From: Bauldia sp965232525
Lineage (GTDB): Bacteria > Pseudomonadota > Alphaproteobacteria > Rhizobiales > Kaistiaceae
NCBI RefSeq assembly: GCF_965232525.1
Contig: NZ_OZ246980.1
Location: forward strand, 2,232,001 to 2,296,000
DNA length: 64,000 nt
Reading direction: 5' to 3'
Positions 46,807 to 53,952 of the stretch are shown one piece after another. Made by a program: the position numbers and the translations under genes. Below the pieces are notes generated by a model. It was not told where the DNA came from. It ran no database searches and saw only the letters and a program-made list of their open reading frames with translations. Numbering within the stretch: the stretch's first letter is position 1; each line of letters opens with the position of its first letter.

Positions 46807-48215
46807 CCATGACCGGGGACATCGGGCCGGTTCATTTCGTTGGCATCGGCGGCATCGGCATGAGCGGCATTGCCGAGGTGCTGGTCAATCTCGGCTACAC
46901 CGTTCAGGGCTCGGACATCGCCGAAAACGCCAACGTCCAGCGCCTGCGCGACAAGGGCGTATCGATCTCCATTGGCCACGACGGGGCAAATCTCGGGGCG
47001 GCACAGGTGGTTGTCGTGTCGTCGGCGATCAAGCGCGATAATCCGGAACTGGAGGCGGCACGCGAGCGGTTGCTCCCGGTGGTTCGCCGCGCCGAGATGC
47101 TGGCGCAGCTTACCCGCCTCAAACAGGCGATCGCCATCGCCGGCACCCACGGCAAAACGACCACCACGTCGATGATCGCCGCGCTGCTGGATGCCGGCGG
47201 CTTCGACCCGACCGTAATCAATGGCGGGATCATCAACGCTTACGGCACCAATGCGCGGCTCGGCGAAAGCGACTGGATGGTGGTCGAGGCCGACGAGTCG
47301 GACGGCACGTTCGTGAAGCTACCCATCGACGTGGCTCTGGTCACCAATATCGACCCCGAGCATCTCGATCACTACGGCGACTTCGACGCTATCCGGCTGG
47401 CGTTTCGCCAGTTCATCGAAAATGTGCCGTTTTACGGCTTCGCCGTGATGTGCATCGATCATCCCGAGGTCCAGTCGCTGATCGGCCAGATCGAGGACAG
47501 GCGGATCATCACCTACGGCGCCAGCCCGCAGGCCGACGTTCGTTTTGTCGACGTCCATGTCGAAAATCGCAGGACGCTGTTTTCGGTGATTATTCGCGAT
47601 CGCATGGATGGACCGTCGCGGCGGATCGATGGGCTCTCGCTGGCGATCCCCGGCGAGCACAACGTCCAGAACGCCACCGGCGCCATCGCCATCGCCCATC
47701 ATCTCGGCGTCGTCGACGATGCCATCCGTTCCGGCCTTGCCGGGTTCGGCGGGGTCAAGCGGCGCTTCACTCATACCGGTACCTGGGAAGGCGTCGAGAT
47801 CTTCGATGACTACGCCCACCATCCCGTGGAGATATCCGCCGTACTGAAAGCGGCGCGGTCGGTTGCGCCGGGCAAGGTGGTGGCGGTGGTCCAGCCCCAT
47901 CGCTATACGCGGCTCCGCGATCTGTTTGACGGTTTCTGCGCCTGCTTCAACGACGCTGACACGGTCGTGGTCGCGCCGGTCTATCCGGCGGGCGAGGCGC
48001 CGATCGAAGGCTTCGACGGTGCCGCTCTGGTGGAGGGGCTGAAGACGCGCGGCCATCGCGACGCACGACTGTTACCGGCGCGGGAGGATCTCGCGCCGAT
48101 GATTGGCGAGATTGCCCGTGACGGCGATACGGTCGTATGCCTCGGCGCCGGCTCGATCAGCCAATGGGCCTACGCGCTGCCGGAGGAACTGGCGGCGCTC
48201 CGCCCCGCGTCATAG
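46803..48215 (+). CDS. murC: UDP-N-acetylmuramate:L-alanine ligase
   Basis: The 470-residue ligase starts the peptide stem by adding L-alanine to UDP-MurNAc. It shows VHFVGIGGIGMSGIAEVLVNLGY at the N-terminus, P-loop AIAGTHGKTTTTSMIAALLD, EADESDGTFVKL, TNIDPEHLDHYGDFDAI, and DDYAHHPVEISAVLKAAR followed by QPHRYTRLRDLFDGF. The last part marks MurC among Mur ligases. ATG 46803 overlaps murG by 4 bases. It ends 10 bases before the glutamine amidotransferase gene. Confidence 0.97.
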   Translation: MTMTGDIGPVHFVGIGGIGMSGIAEVLVNLGYTVQGSDIAENANVQRLRDKGVSISIGHDGANLGAAQVVVVSSAIKRDNPELEAARERLLPVVRRAEMLAQLTRLKQAIAIAGTHGKTTTTSMIAALLDAGGFDPTVINGGIINAYGTNARLGESDWMVVEADESDGTFVKLPIDVALVTNIDPEHLDHYGDFDAIRLAFRQFIENVPFYGFAVMCIDHPEVQSLIGQIEDRRIITYGASPQADVRFVDVHVENRRTLFSVIIRDRMDGPSRRIDGLSLAIPGEHNVQNATGAIAIAHHLGVVDDAIRSGLAGFGGVKRRFTHTGTWEGVEIFDDYAHHPVEISAVLKAARSVAPGKVVAVVQPHRYTRLRDLFDGFCACFNDADTVVVAPVYPAGEAPIEGFDGAALVEGLKTRGHRDARLLPAREDLAPMIGEIARDGDTVVCLGAGSISQWAYALPEELAALRPAS

Positions 48216-48225
48216 AACGGTCGCC

Positions 48226-48969
48226 ATGGTCGCCTGCCTTGCACTTCGCCATGTCCCCTTCGAGGACGTTGGGCTGCTGGCCGCGCTTTTCGCCGAGCGC
48301 GGCTGGGACCTCCGCTATCTCGATGTCGGAACCGACGCGATCGACGAATTCGCGATTATGGACGCCGACCTTGTGGTGGCTCTCGGCGGCCCGATCAGCG
48401 TCAACGACGTGGGCCAGTATCCGTTTCTCGAAGCCGAGATTAGGGCTCTGCGGGCTCGGCTGGCCGCCGATCGACCGACCTTGGGTGTTTGCCTCGGTGC
48501 CCAACTGATCGCCCGGGCGCTCGACGCTGAGGTATCGAAAGCGCCCGCACGCGAGATTGGCTGGGCGCCGATCGCATTGACTGATGCGGGTCGGGACTCT
48601 GTCCTGGCGCCGCTCACCGATGTTCCGGTGCTCCACTGGCATGGGGAAAACGTGGCATTGCCGGACGGGGCGAAGCGTTTGGCACACACCGATGTCTGCC
48701 CCAATCAGGCATTCGCGCTCGGCTCGCGCATCCTCGGCCTGCAGTTCCACCTCGAGGTCGACCCCGATCGCTTGGAGCCTTGGCTGGTTGGTCACACGGT
48801 TGAACTCGGCGTGGCTGGAATCGATCCGGTCACGATCCGCGAACAGGCGATCCGCTTCGGACCAGCCACCGTGAAATCCGGACGGCGGGTGTTGTCGACA
48901 TGGCTGGATGGCGCGGGCATCGACGCACGACCACCCGATCACGGCAGGGCGGTCGATGCCTCTGATTGA
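48226..48969 (+). CDS. Class I glutamine amidotransferase domain protein (GuaA-N-like)
   Basis: The 247-residue protein is a stand-alone triad-type GATase. The catalytic residues are visible: Cys89 in GVCLGAQLIA, His175 and Glu177 in LQFHLEVD, and the oxyanion-type loop VALGGPISVND. It resembles small GMP-synthase-like amidotransferases of unknown acceptor. It lies between murC and murB in a cluster where it is not standard. Its start is 10 bases after murC, and its stop lies 14 bases inside murB, so it is translated with both. Whether it acts on a wall precursor is unknown. Confidence 0.82.
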   Translation: MVACLALRHVPFEDVGLLAALFAERGWDLRYLDVGTDAIDEFAIMDADLVVALGGPISVNDVGQYPFLEAEIRALRARLAADRPTLGVCLGAQLIARALDAEVSKAPAREIGWAPIALTDAGRDSVLAPLTDVPVLHWHGENVALPDGAKRLAHTDVCPNQAFALGSRILGLQFHLEVDPDRLEPWLVGHTVELGVAGIDPVTIREQAIRFGPATVKSGRRVLSTWLDGAGIDARPPDHGRAVDASD

Positions 48970-49900
48970 CGCTATCGACACCGAGGGTATCCGCGGCCGC
49001 ATATCGGTGGACGCGCCGCTAGCGCCGTTCACCTGGTTTCGGGTTGGCGGACCGGCGGAGGTTCTGTTCCAGCCAGCGGACGCGGACGACCTGGCGCTAT
49101 TCCTGCAGCGGCTCGATCCGGCGGTTCCGGTGTTGGTCATTGGCGTCGGGTCGAACCTATTGGTCCGCGATGGCGGCATTGACGGCGTCGTCATTCGACT
49201 GACGGCAAAAGGCTTCGGGCACGCGGTCCGCGAAGATGGGAACCACATCCGCGCCGGCACGGCGCTTCCTGACAAGCGCCTCGCCGCCTTCGCCCGCGAC
49301 CAAGGCCTGAGCGGCTTCGCCTTTTTCCATGGCGTCCCCGGCACCGTCGGCGGGGCGTTACGGATGAACGCGGGGGCCAACGGTGTCGAGACCCGCGAAC
49401 GATTGGTCGCAGCCCATGCGGTCGATCGGTCTGGGAAGCGCCACACGCTGACCAATGAGGAGATGGGTTTCTCCTATCGGCATTCCGCCACGCCTGGCGA
49501 CTTGATCTTCACGGAGGCGGTCTTCGCCGGAATGCCGGACGATCCCGAAGCGATCCAGGCGGCGATGGACTCCGTCGACGCCCATCGCGAAGCGGCACAG
49601 CCGATCCGTGACAAGACCGGCGGTTCGACCTTCACCAATCCGCCGGGCGGCAAGGCGTGGCAACTGGTCGATGCTGCGGGCTGCCGCGGCCTGCGGGTGG
49701 GCGGCGCCATGGTCTCCGAGAAGCATTGCAACTTCCTGATCAACGACCAGGACGCCTCCGCCTACGACTTGGAGCGGCTCGGTGAGACGGTGCGGGCGCG
49801 GGTGCTGGACACCAGCGGCATCCGTCTCGAATGGGAAATCCGCCGGGTCGGCCGATTTGCTGGGAACCGCACCGTCGCACCGTTTCTGGGTGAGGGGTGA
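48956..49900 (+). CDS. murB: UDP-N-acetylenolpyruvoylglucosamine reductase
   Basis: This 314-residue FAD enzyme reduces the enolpyruvyl group to give UDP-MurNAc. Visible signatures are APFTWFRVGGPAEVLFQP, FAD-binding VIGVGSNLLVRDGGIDGVVIRL, GFAFFHGVPGTVGGALRMNAG, the active-site serine segment GGSTFTNPPGGKAWQLVDAAGCRG and the C-terminal HCNFLINDQDASAYDLERL. ATG 48956 is chosen by family length and overlaps the GATase by 14 bases. It is followed by the VapBC module, not by ddl as in the compact cluster. Confidence 0.95.
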   Translation: MPLIDAIDTEGIRGRISVDAPLAPFTWFRVGGPAEVLFQPADADDLALFLQRLDPAVPVLVIGVGSNLLVRDGGIDGVVIRLTAKGFGHAVREDGNHIRAGTALPDKRLAAFARDQGLSGFAFFHGVPGTVGGALRMNAGANGVETRERLVAAHAVDRSGKRHTLTNEEMGFSYRHSATPGDLIFTEAVFAGMPDDPEAIQAAMDSVDAHREAAQPIRDKTGGSTFTNPPGGKAWQLVDAAGCRGLRVGGAMVSEKHCNFLINDQDASAYDLERLGETVRARVLDTSGIRLEWEIRRVGRFAGNRTVAPFLGEG

Positions 49901-49949
49901 CCGGAATATCGTTGGTTTAGGTTGATACTATCGGGGGTTGGGTATACAT

Positions 49950-49967
49950 CTACCCTGATAAGGGTAG
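49950..49967. promoter_or_regulatory. Inverted-repeat operator candidate of vapBC
   Basis: CTACCC-TGATAA-GGGTAG is a perfect 6-6-6 inverted repeat ending 12 bases before the antitoxin start. A TATACA hexamer just upstream (49943-49948) could be the -10 box. The layout matches autoregulated type II toxin-antitoxin promoters. Confidence 0.62.
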
Positions 49968-49979
49968 AAAGGTACCTTC

Positions 49980-50231
49980 ATGGGCATCAACATCAAAAAT
50001 CCGGAAACAGTCCGGCTGATCGATGAACTCGCCGAACTCACCGGCGAGGGCAAGACGGAGGCGGTGACAAAGGCGGTCAGGGAGCGGATTGCCAGCTTTC
50101 GCCAGACGCAGGGACGTTTGGAAAAGATGATTGCCATCGCTGACGAGATGGCGCCGCTTTTCAAGCCACCATACGACACAATCGACCACGACGAGCTGCT
50201 CTACGACAAGAAAACGGGTTTACCCAAGTGA
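49980..50231 (+). CDS. vapB: VapB-family antitoxin (Rv0623-like)
   Basis: The 83-residue protein has the short N-terminal DNA-binding region MGINIKNPETVRLIDELAE and TGEGKTEAVTKAVRERIA, diagnostic for the Rv0623-type antitoxin group. A C-terminal toxin-binding tail rich in acidic residues follows. ATG 49980 has AAAGG upstream. Its stop overlaps the toxin start (GTGA). Expression is probably from its own promoter and operator inside the dcw cluster. Confidence 0.9.
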   Translation: MGINIKNPETVRLIDELAELTGEGKTEAVTKAVRERIASFRQTQGRLEKMIAIADEMAPLFKPPYDTIDHDELLYDKKTGLPK

Positions 50232-50641
50232 TCGTCGATACGTCGGTGGTTGTCGCCATCGTTCGCAAAGAGGCGGAGCGCGCAGCATTCCTCAAGGCTC
50301 TCGACGAGCAAGACGTCAATCGATTTTCGGCCGCGTCTCTTCTCGAAGCATCCATCGTTGTTGATGGGAGCAGAGATCCCGTTCTCAGCCGCCGTTTTGA
50401 CGACTTCCTCGCGGCGGCCGAAATGGTCATCGAACCTGTCACCGAGCGCCAGGCGCGGATCGCCCGTGAGGCCTATCGCGACTTCGGCCGCGGTAGCGGC
50501 CATCCCGCCAATCTCAATTTCGGCGACTGCTTCGCCTACGCACTCGCCAAGGATTGCGGCGAGCCGCTGTTGTTCAAAGGCAACGATTTCTCCGAAACCG
50601 ACATTAGCCCCGCCGTGGCCAACAATCGCGATCGTGGTTAA
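50228..50641 (+). CDS. vapC: VapC PIN-domain ribonuclease toxin
   Basis: The 137-residue toxin shows the four-acid PIN pattern: Asp4 in IVDTSVVVAI, Glu in SAASLLEASIVVD, and the C-terminal HPANLNFGDCFAYALAKDCGEPLLFKGNDFSETDI with two aspartates. Such enzymes cut tRNA or rRNA; the target is unknown. GTG 50228 overlaps vapB by 4 bases. Its TAA stop lies inside the stem of an intrinsic terminator, so the module ends its own transcript just before ddl. Confidence 0.9.
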   Translation: MIVDTSVVVAIVRKEAERAAFLKALDEQDVNRFSAASLLEASIVVDGSRDPVLSRRFDDFLAAAEMVIEPVTERQARIAREAYRDFGRGSGHPANLNFGDCFAYALAKDCGEPLLFKGNDFSETDISPAVANNRDRG

Positions 50642-50659
50642 CGCTTCTTAACCACTTTT
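50634..50659 (+). terminator. Intrinsic terminator overlapping the vapC stop codon
   Basis: A perfect 8-base stem GTGGTTAA / TTAACCAC with a 6-base loop (CGCTTC) is followed by TTTT. It would end the vapBC transcript, and possibly read-through from murB, 52 bases before ddl. The TTAA pair is one base short of the CtrA spacing (N6 instead of N7). Confidence 0.65.
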
Positions 50660-50682
50660 CTCCATAGTCTCGGCCTTCAGTT

Positions 50683-50704
50683 CCGCCGCGAATCGGCGGG
50701 GAGG
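50683..50704 (+). promoter_or_regulatory. Hairpin touching the ddl ribosome binding site
   Basis: CCGCCG-CGAAT-CGGCGG forms a 6-base GC stem whose 3' arm runs into the Shine-Dalgarno GGGGAGG (50698-50704). The structure may tune ddl translation initiation, but it could be a chance hairpin in GC-rich DNA. Confidence 0.3.
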
Positions 50705-50710
50705 TCGAGA

Positions 50711-51628
50711 ATGAGTCATGTGGCGGTGTTGATGGGTGGCTGGTCGGCCGAGCGACCGGTGTCGCTGTCGTCCGGCAACGCCTGCGCCGATGCGCTGGAG
50801 GCCGATGGCTTCCAGGTGACGCGTGTCGATGTCGGGCGCGATGTCGCCGAGGTGTTGGCCCGGCTGAAGCCGGACGTCGCCTTCAATGCGCTGCACGGTC
50901 CGTTCGGTGAGGATGGCTGCATCCAGGGCATCCTCGAAATCCTGGCGATCCCCTACACTCATTCCGGCGTGCTGGCCTCGTCGCTGGCGATGAACAAGCC
51001 TAAGGCCAACGACGTGATGCGGGCGGCTGGCATTCCGGTGTCCGATCCGATCCTGGTGCATCGGCTCGAAGCGGCCGAGTCCCACCTCATGCAACCGCCC
51101 TATGTGATCAAGCCGCCGGCGGAGGGTTCCACCTTCGGTGTCTTCATCGTCAAGGAAGACGCGACTCATCCGCCACAGGAGCTTTTTTCGGACGATTGGG
51201 CCTTCGGCGATCTGGTGATGGTCGAACGTTACGTCGGCGGACGCGAGTTAACTTGTGGTGTCCGTGGCGACGAATCGCTTGAAGTTATTGATATTATTAC
51301 GGAAACAGGACTGTATGACTACCACGCCAAGTACGCGATCGGTGGCTCTCGCCACATTCTTCCGGCCGAAATTTTACCAGATGTTTACCAAAACATACGG
51401 ATGTTGGCGTTGCGGGCTCATCAGGCCCTGGGCTGTCGAGGCGTCAGTCGCGCCGACTTTCGTTACGACGATCGCCCTGGCGGGACGGGGGACCTCATTT
51501 GCCTCGAGGTCAACACCCAGCCCGGCATGACGGCGACATCCCTGGTTCCGGAGATGGCCGCCTATTTGGGCATGGATTTTCAGGCCCTGGTGCGATGGAT
51601 GGTGGAGGACGCGTCTTGCGGCCGGTAG
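50711..51628 (+). CDS. ddl: D-alanine:D-alanine ligase
   Basis: The 305-residue ATP-grasp enzyme makes D-Ala-D-Ala for MurF. It starts VAVLMGGWSAERPVSLSSGNA and contains FNALHGPFGEDGCIQGILEI, PYTHSGVLASSLAMNKPKAN, PYVIKPPAEGSTFGVFIV and the metal-binding CLEVNTQPGMTATSLVPEMA. GGGGAGG lies 6 bases before ATG 50711. It is the first gene after the vapBC terminator. Its end overlaps ftsQ by 13 bases. A local drop in GC occurs near 51240-51410, inside the central domain. Confidence 0.95.
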   Translation: MSHVAVLMGGWSAERPVSLSSGNACADALEADGFQVTRVDVGRDVAEVLARLKPDVAFNALHGPFGEDGCIQGILEILAIPYTHSGVLASSLAMNKPKANDVMRAAGIPVSDPILVHRLEAAESHLMQPPYVIKPPAEGSTFGVFIVKEDATHPPQELFSDDWAFGDLVMVERYVGGRELTCGVRGDESLEVIDIITETGLYDYHAKYAIGGSRHILPAEILPDVYQNIRMLALRAHQALGCRGVSRADFRYDDRPGGTGDLICLEVNTQPGMTATSLVPEMAAYLGMDFQALVRWMVEDASCGR

Positions 51629-52521
51629 CGACGCAGACAGAGACGGAGCGGAACGAACGATCGGATGGAATGCGTCCGATCCGTCGCGTCGTCCTGCCGC
51701 GCTTTCTCCGTCGGCCGGCCCGCGTCCTGCTTTCGCGCGAGTGGCGGATGCCGCGCCACGCCGGGTTGAAGGCGCTCGCTGTGTTTGCCGCCGCCACCAG
51801 CATCGCCGGCGTCACCCTCGGCGGACACACGGAGACAGTCGTATCCGCGACCACCGCCTGGGCAGGGCTCGCCATCGATGAGGTCGAGATCAGCGGTCAA
51901 AGCGAGACGTCCGAGGTCGACATTCTCGACCGGCTCGCCATCGGCCCGCATCCGTCGATCGTGACCCTCGACGCGATCGCCGCCCGGGAGCGGGTTGAGG
52001 CGCTGCCCTGGGTCGAGCAGGTCGTCATCCGCAAGCTCTATCCCGACACACTGCAGGTCGCGATTGCCGAACGCGAACCTTACGCGCTTTGGCAATATCA
52101 GGGCGTCGTCTCGGTGGTTGACGCTGAGGGCGATATCATCACCGAGCACGTCGGTGGCCGTCATTCGGTGTTGCCCATGGTGGTCGGCGAGGGGGCAGCG
52201 CAGAAGGCGCAAGCCTTTGCCTCCCTGCTCGACGAGTTTCCCTCCTTGGCGCCACGCGTCAAAGCAGGGGTACTGGTTGCCGGTCGTCGTTGGAACGTCG
52301 TCCTAGTCAACGGCGTCGAGATTTTCCTGCCGGAGGAGGACCCAGCCTCGGCGCTGATCCAGGTCGTCGCTCTCGACGACGGACACGGCATCCTGTCGCG
52401 CGAGATCGCAGCGGTCGATCTCCGTCTACCGAACCGCTTGGTTTTCCGCCTCACCGAGACTGGGTTCGAAGCGCGTGAGGCCCTGCTCAAGGACCGCGGC
52501 ACCAGAAGGACCGGCGCGTGA
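51616..52521 (+). CDS. ftsQ: Cell division protein FtsQ
   Basis: The 301-residue bitopic protein has a basic cytoplasmic N-terminus of about 50 residues, one membrane helix (GLKALAVFAAATSIAGVTLGG) and a periplasmic POTRA domain (LAIDEVEISGQSETSEVDILDRL). The beta domain follows, with EALPWVEQVVIRKLYPDTLQV and EREPYALWQ. It recruits the FtsL-FtsB complex. TTG 51616 is preferred because GGAGGA lies 6 bases upstream and coupling to ddl results. ATG 51670 is the main alternative. Confidence 0.9.
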   Translation: MRPVATQTETERNERSDGMRPIRRVVLPRFLRRPARVLLSREWRMPRHAGLKALAVFAAATSIAGVTLGGHTETVVSATTAWAGLAIDEVEISGQSETSEVDILDRLAIGPHPSIVTLDAIAARERVEALPWVEQVVIRKLYPDTLQVAIAEREPYALWQYQGVVSVVDAEGDIITEHVGGRHSVLPMVVGEGAAQKAQAFASLLDEFPSLAPRVKAGVLVAGRRWNVVLVNGVEIFLPEEDPASALIQVVALDDGHGILSREIAAVDLRLPNRLVFRLTETGFEAREALLKDRGTRRTGA

Positions 52522-53849
52522 TGAAGCTGTTCGGTCCCTCCGAGTCGTCAAAGCGTTCAAGCGGTCGCCGGTCGAGCATCGTCTCCGTGCTCGACATCGG
52601 ATCCAGCAAGATCTGCTGCCTGATCGCACGGGTGAAGCCGTTCGCCGCGGACGAGCGTCAAGAGTCGCTCGGCGGTCGGACCCACGCAGTCGAGGTGCTC
52701 GGGATCGGCCATCAACGCTCGCGCGGCATCAAGTCCGGCGTTGTCGTCGACATTGACGCTGCCGAGCACGCCATCCGCCTTGCGGTCGATGCCGCCGAAC
52801 GACGCGCGGGGCTCACCATTCATTCGCTCATCGTCAACGTCTCGGCCGGGCGTCTCGCCAGCGAGACCTATTCGGCGAGCGTTGCCCTGTCCGGCAAGAC
52901 GGTCGAGGACTCCGATATCGGTCGCGTGCTCGCCGCCGGTCGCCGCCATTCCGTCAGCGACGGCCGCTCCGTCGTCCATGCCCTGCCGATCGGTTACTCG
53001 CTCGACGCCGACGCCGGTATCGCCGATCCGCGCGGGATGGTCGGCGAGCGGCTTGGGGTCGATATGCATATGGTGAGCGGCGATACCCAGCCGCTCGACA
53101 ACATCGATCTGTGCATCGCCCGTTGCCACTTGTCGGTCGAACGAGTAGTGGCGACACCCTACGCCAGCGGGCTGTCGGTGTTGGTCGACGACGAGTCTGA
53201 ACTCGGCTGCGCCTGCATCGACTTCGGCGGCGGCACGACGACGCTGGCGGTATTCATGAAGGGCCAGTTCGTCCATGTCGATTCGATCGCGATCGGCGGG
53301 CAACACATCACGACCGACATCGCCCGGGGTCTCTCAACCCGACTCGATGTCGCGGAGCGCCTGAAAACCGTCCACGGCAGTGCGCTGCCGAGCGCGGTCG
53401 ACGAGCGCGAGAGCATTACCGTTCCGGCGATGGGCCACGACGACGGCGAGATGGACAGTCACGTCCCCCGGTCAGCGCTGACGCGCATCATCCGGCCCCG
53501 GGTCGAGGAGATTCTCGAACTCACCCGCGACCGCCTCAACGCCTCAGGCTTCGCGGCCCTGGTCGGGCGCCGCATGGTGCTGACCGGTGGCGCCAGCCAA
53601 CTGACCGGACTGGCGGAATCGGCGCGCCGGGTGCTGGCCCGCAACGTCCGCCTCGGCCGTCCGCTCGGGATTGCGGGGATGCCGGAACTGGCGCGCGGTC
53701 CGGCTTTTGCAACGGCAGCCGGCCTCGTCATCTATCCGCAGGTCGCGACGATGGAACAGTGCGATACCGGGCGATCGTGGCGTCCGGCGATGACCGGAAC
53801 GGGCGGTTACTTCGCCCGGGTCGGCCATTGGATCAGGGAGAGCTTTTGA
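52521..53849 (+). CDS. ftsA: Cell division protein FtsA
   Basis: This 442-residue actin-like ATPase anchors FtsZ to the membrane. Visible elements are the phosphate-1 loop SVLDIGSSKICCLIARV, GIKSGVVVDIDAAEHAIRLAVDAAE, the SHS2 region (VALSGKTVEDSDIGRVLAAGR), CIDFGGGTTTLAVFMKG (phosphate 2), SIAIGGQHITTDIARGL and MVLTGGASQLTGLAE. The C-terminal FARVGHWIRESF is the amphipathic membrane helix. The start overlaps ftsQ by one base. ftsZ follows after a 103-base gap. Confidence 0.95.
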   Translation: MKLFGPSESSKRSSGRRSSIVSVLDIGSSKICCLIARVKPFAADERQESLGGRTHAVEVLGIGHQRSRGIKSGVVVDIDAAEHAIRLAVDAAERRAGLTIHSLIVNVSAGRLASETYSASVALSGKTVEDSDIGRVLAAGRRHSVSDGRSVVHALPIGYSLDADAGIADPRGMVGERLGVDMHMVSGDTQPLDNIDLCIARCHLSVERVVATPYASGLSVLVDDESELGCACIDFGGGTTTLAVFMKGQFVHVDSIAIGGQHITTDIARGLSTRLDVAERLKTVHGSALPSAVDERESITVPAMGHDDGEMDSHVPRSALTRIIRPRVEEILELTRDRLNASGFAALVGRRMVLTGGASQLTGLAESARRVLARNVRLGRPLGIAGMPELARGPAFATAAGLVIYPQVATMEQCDTGRSWRPAMTGTGGYFARVGHWIRESF

Positions 53850-53952
53850 GCGGGCCGGTAGCGCGGCACGGGCCCCCGCGGCGGCGGAGCCCGACATCGA
53901 GGAAGAGGCCGGCGGAACGCAAACGGCCAACAGGGGTCACAACGAGGGTGCC

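Noticed and set aside
50638..50652. CtrA-like site TTAA-N6-TTAA upstream of ddl
   Set aside because: The CtrA consensus needs N7 between the halves. The sequence is better explained as the stem of an intrinsic terminator.
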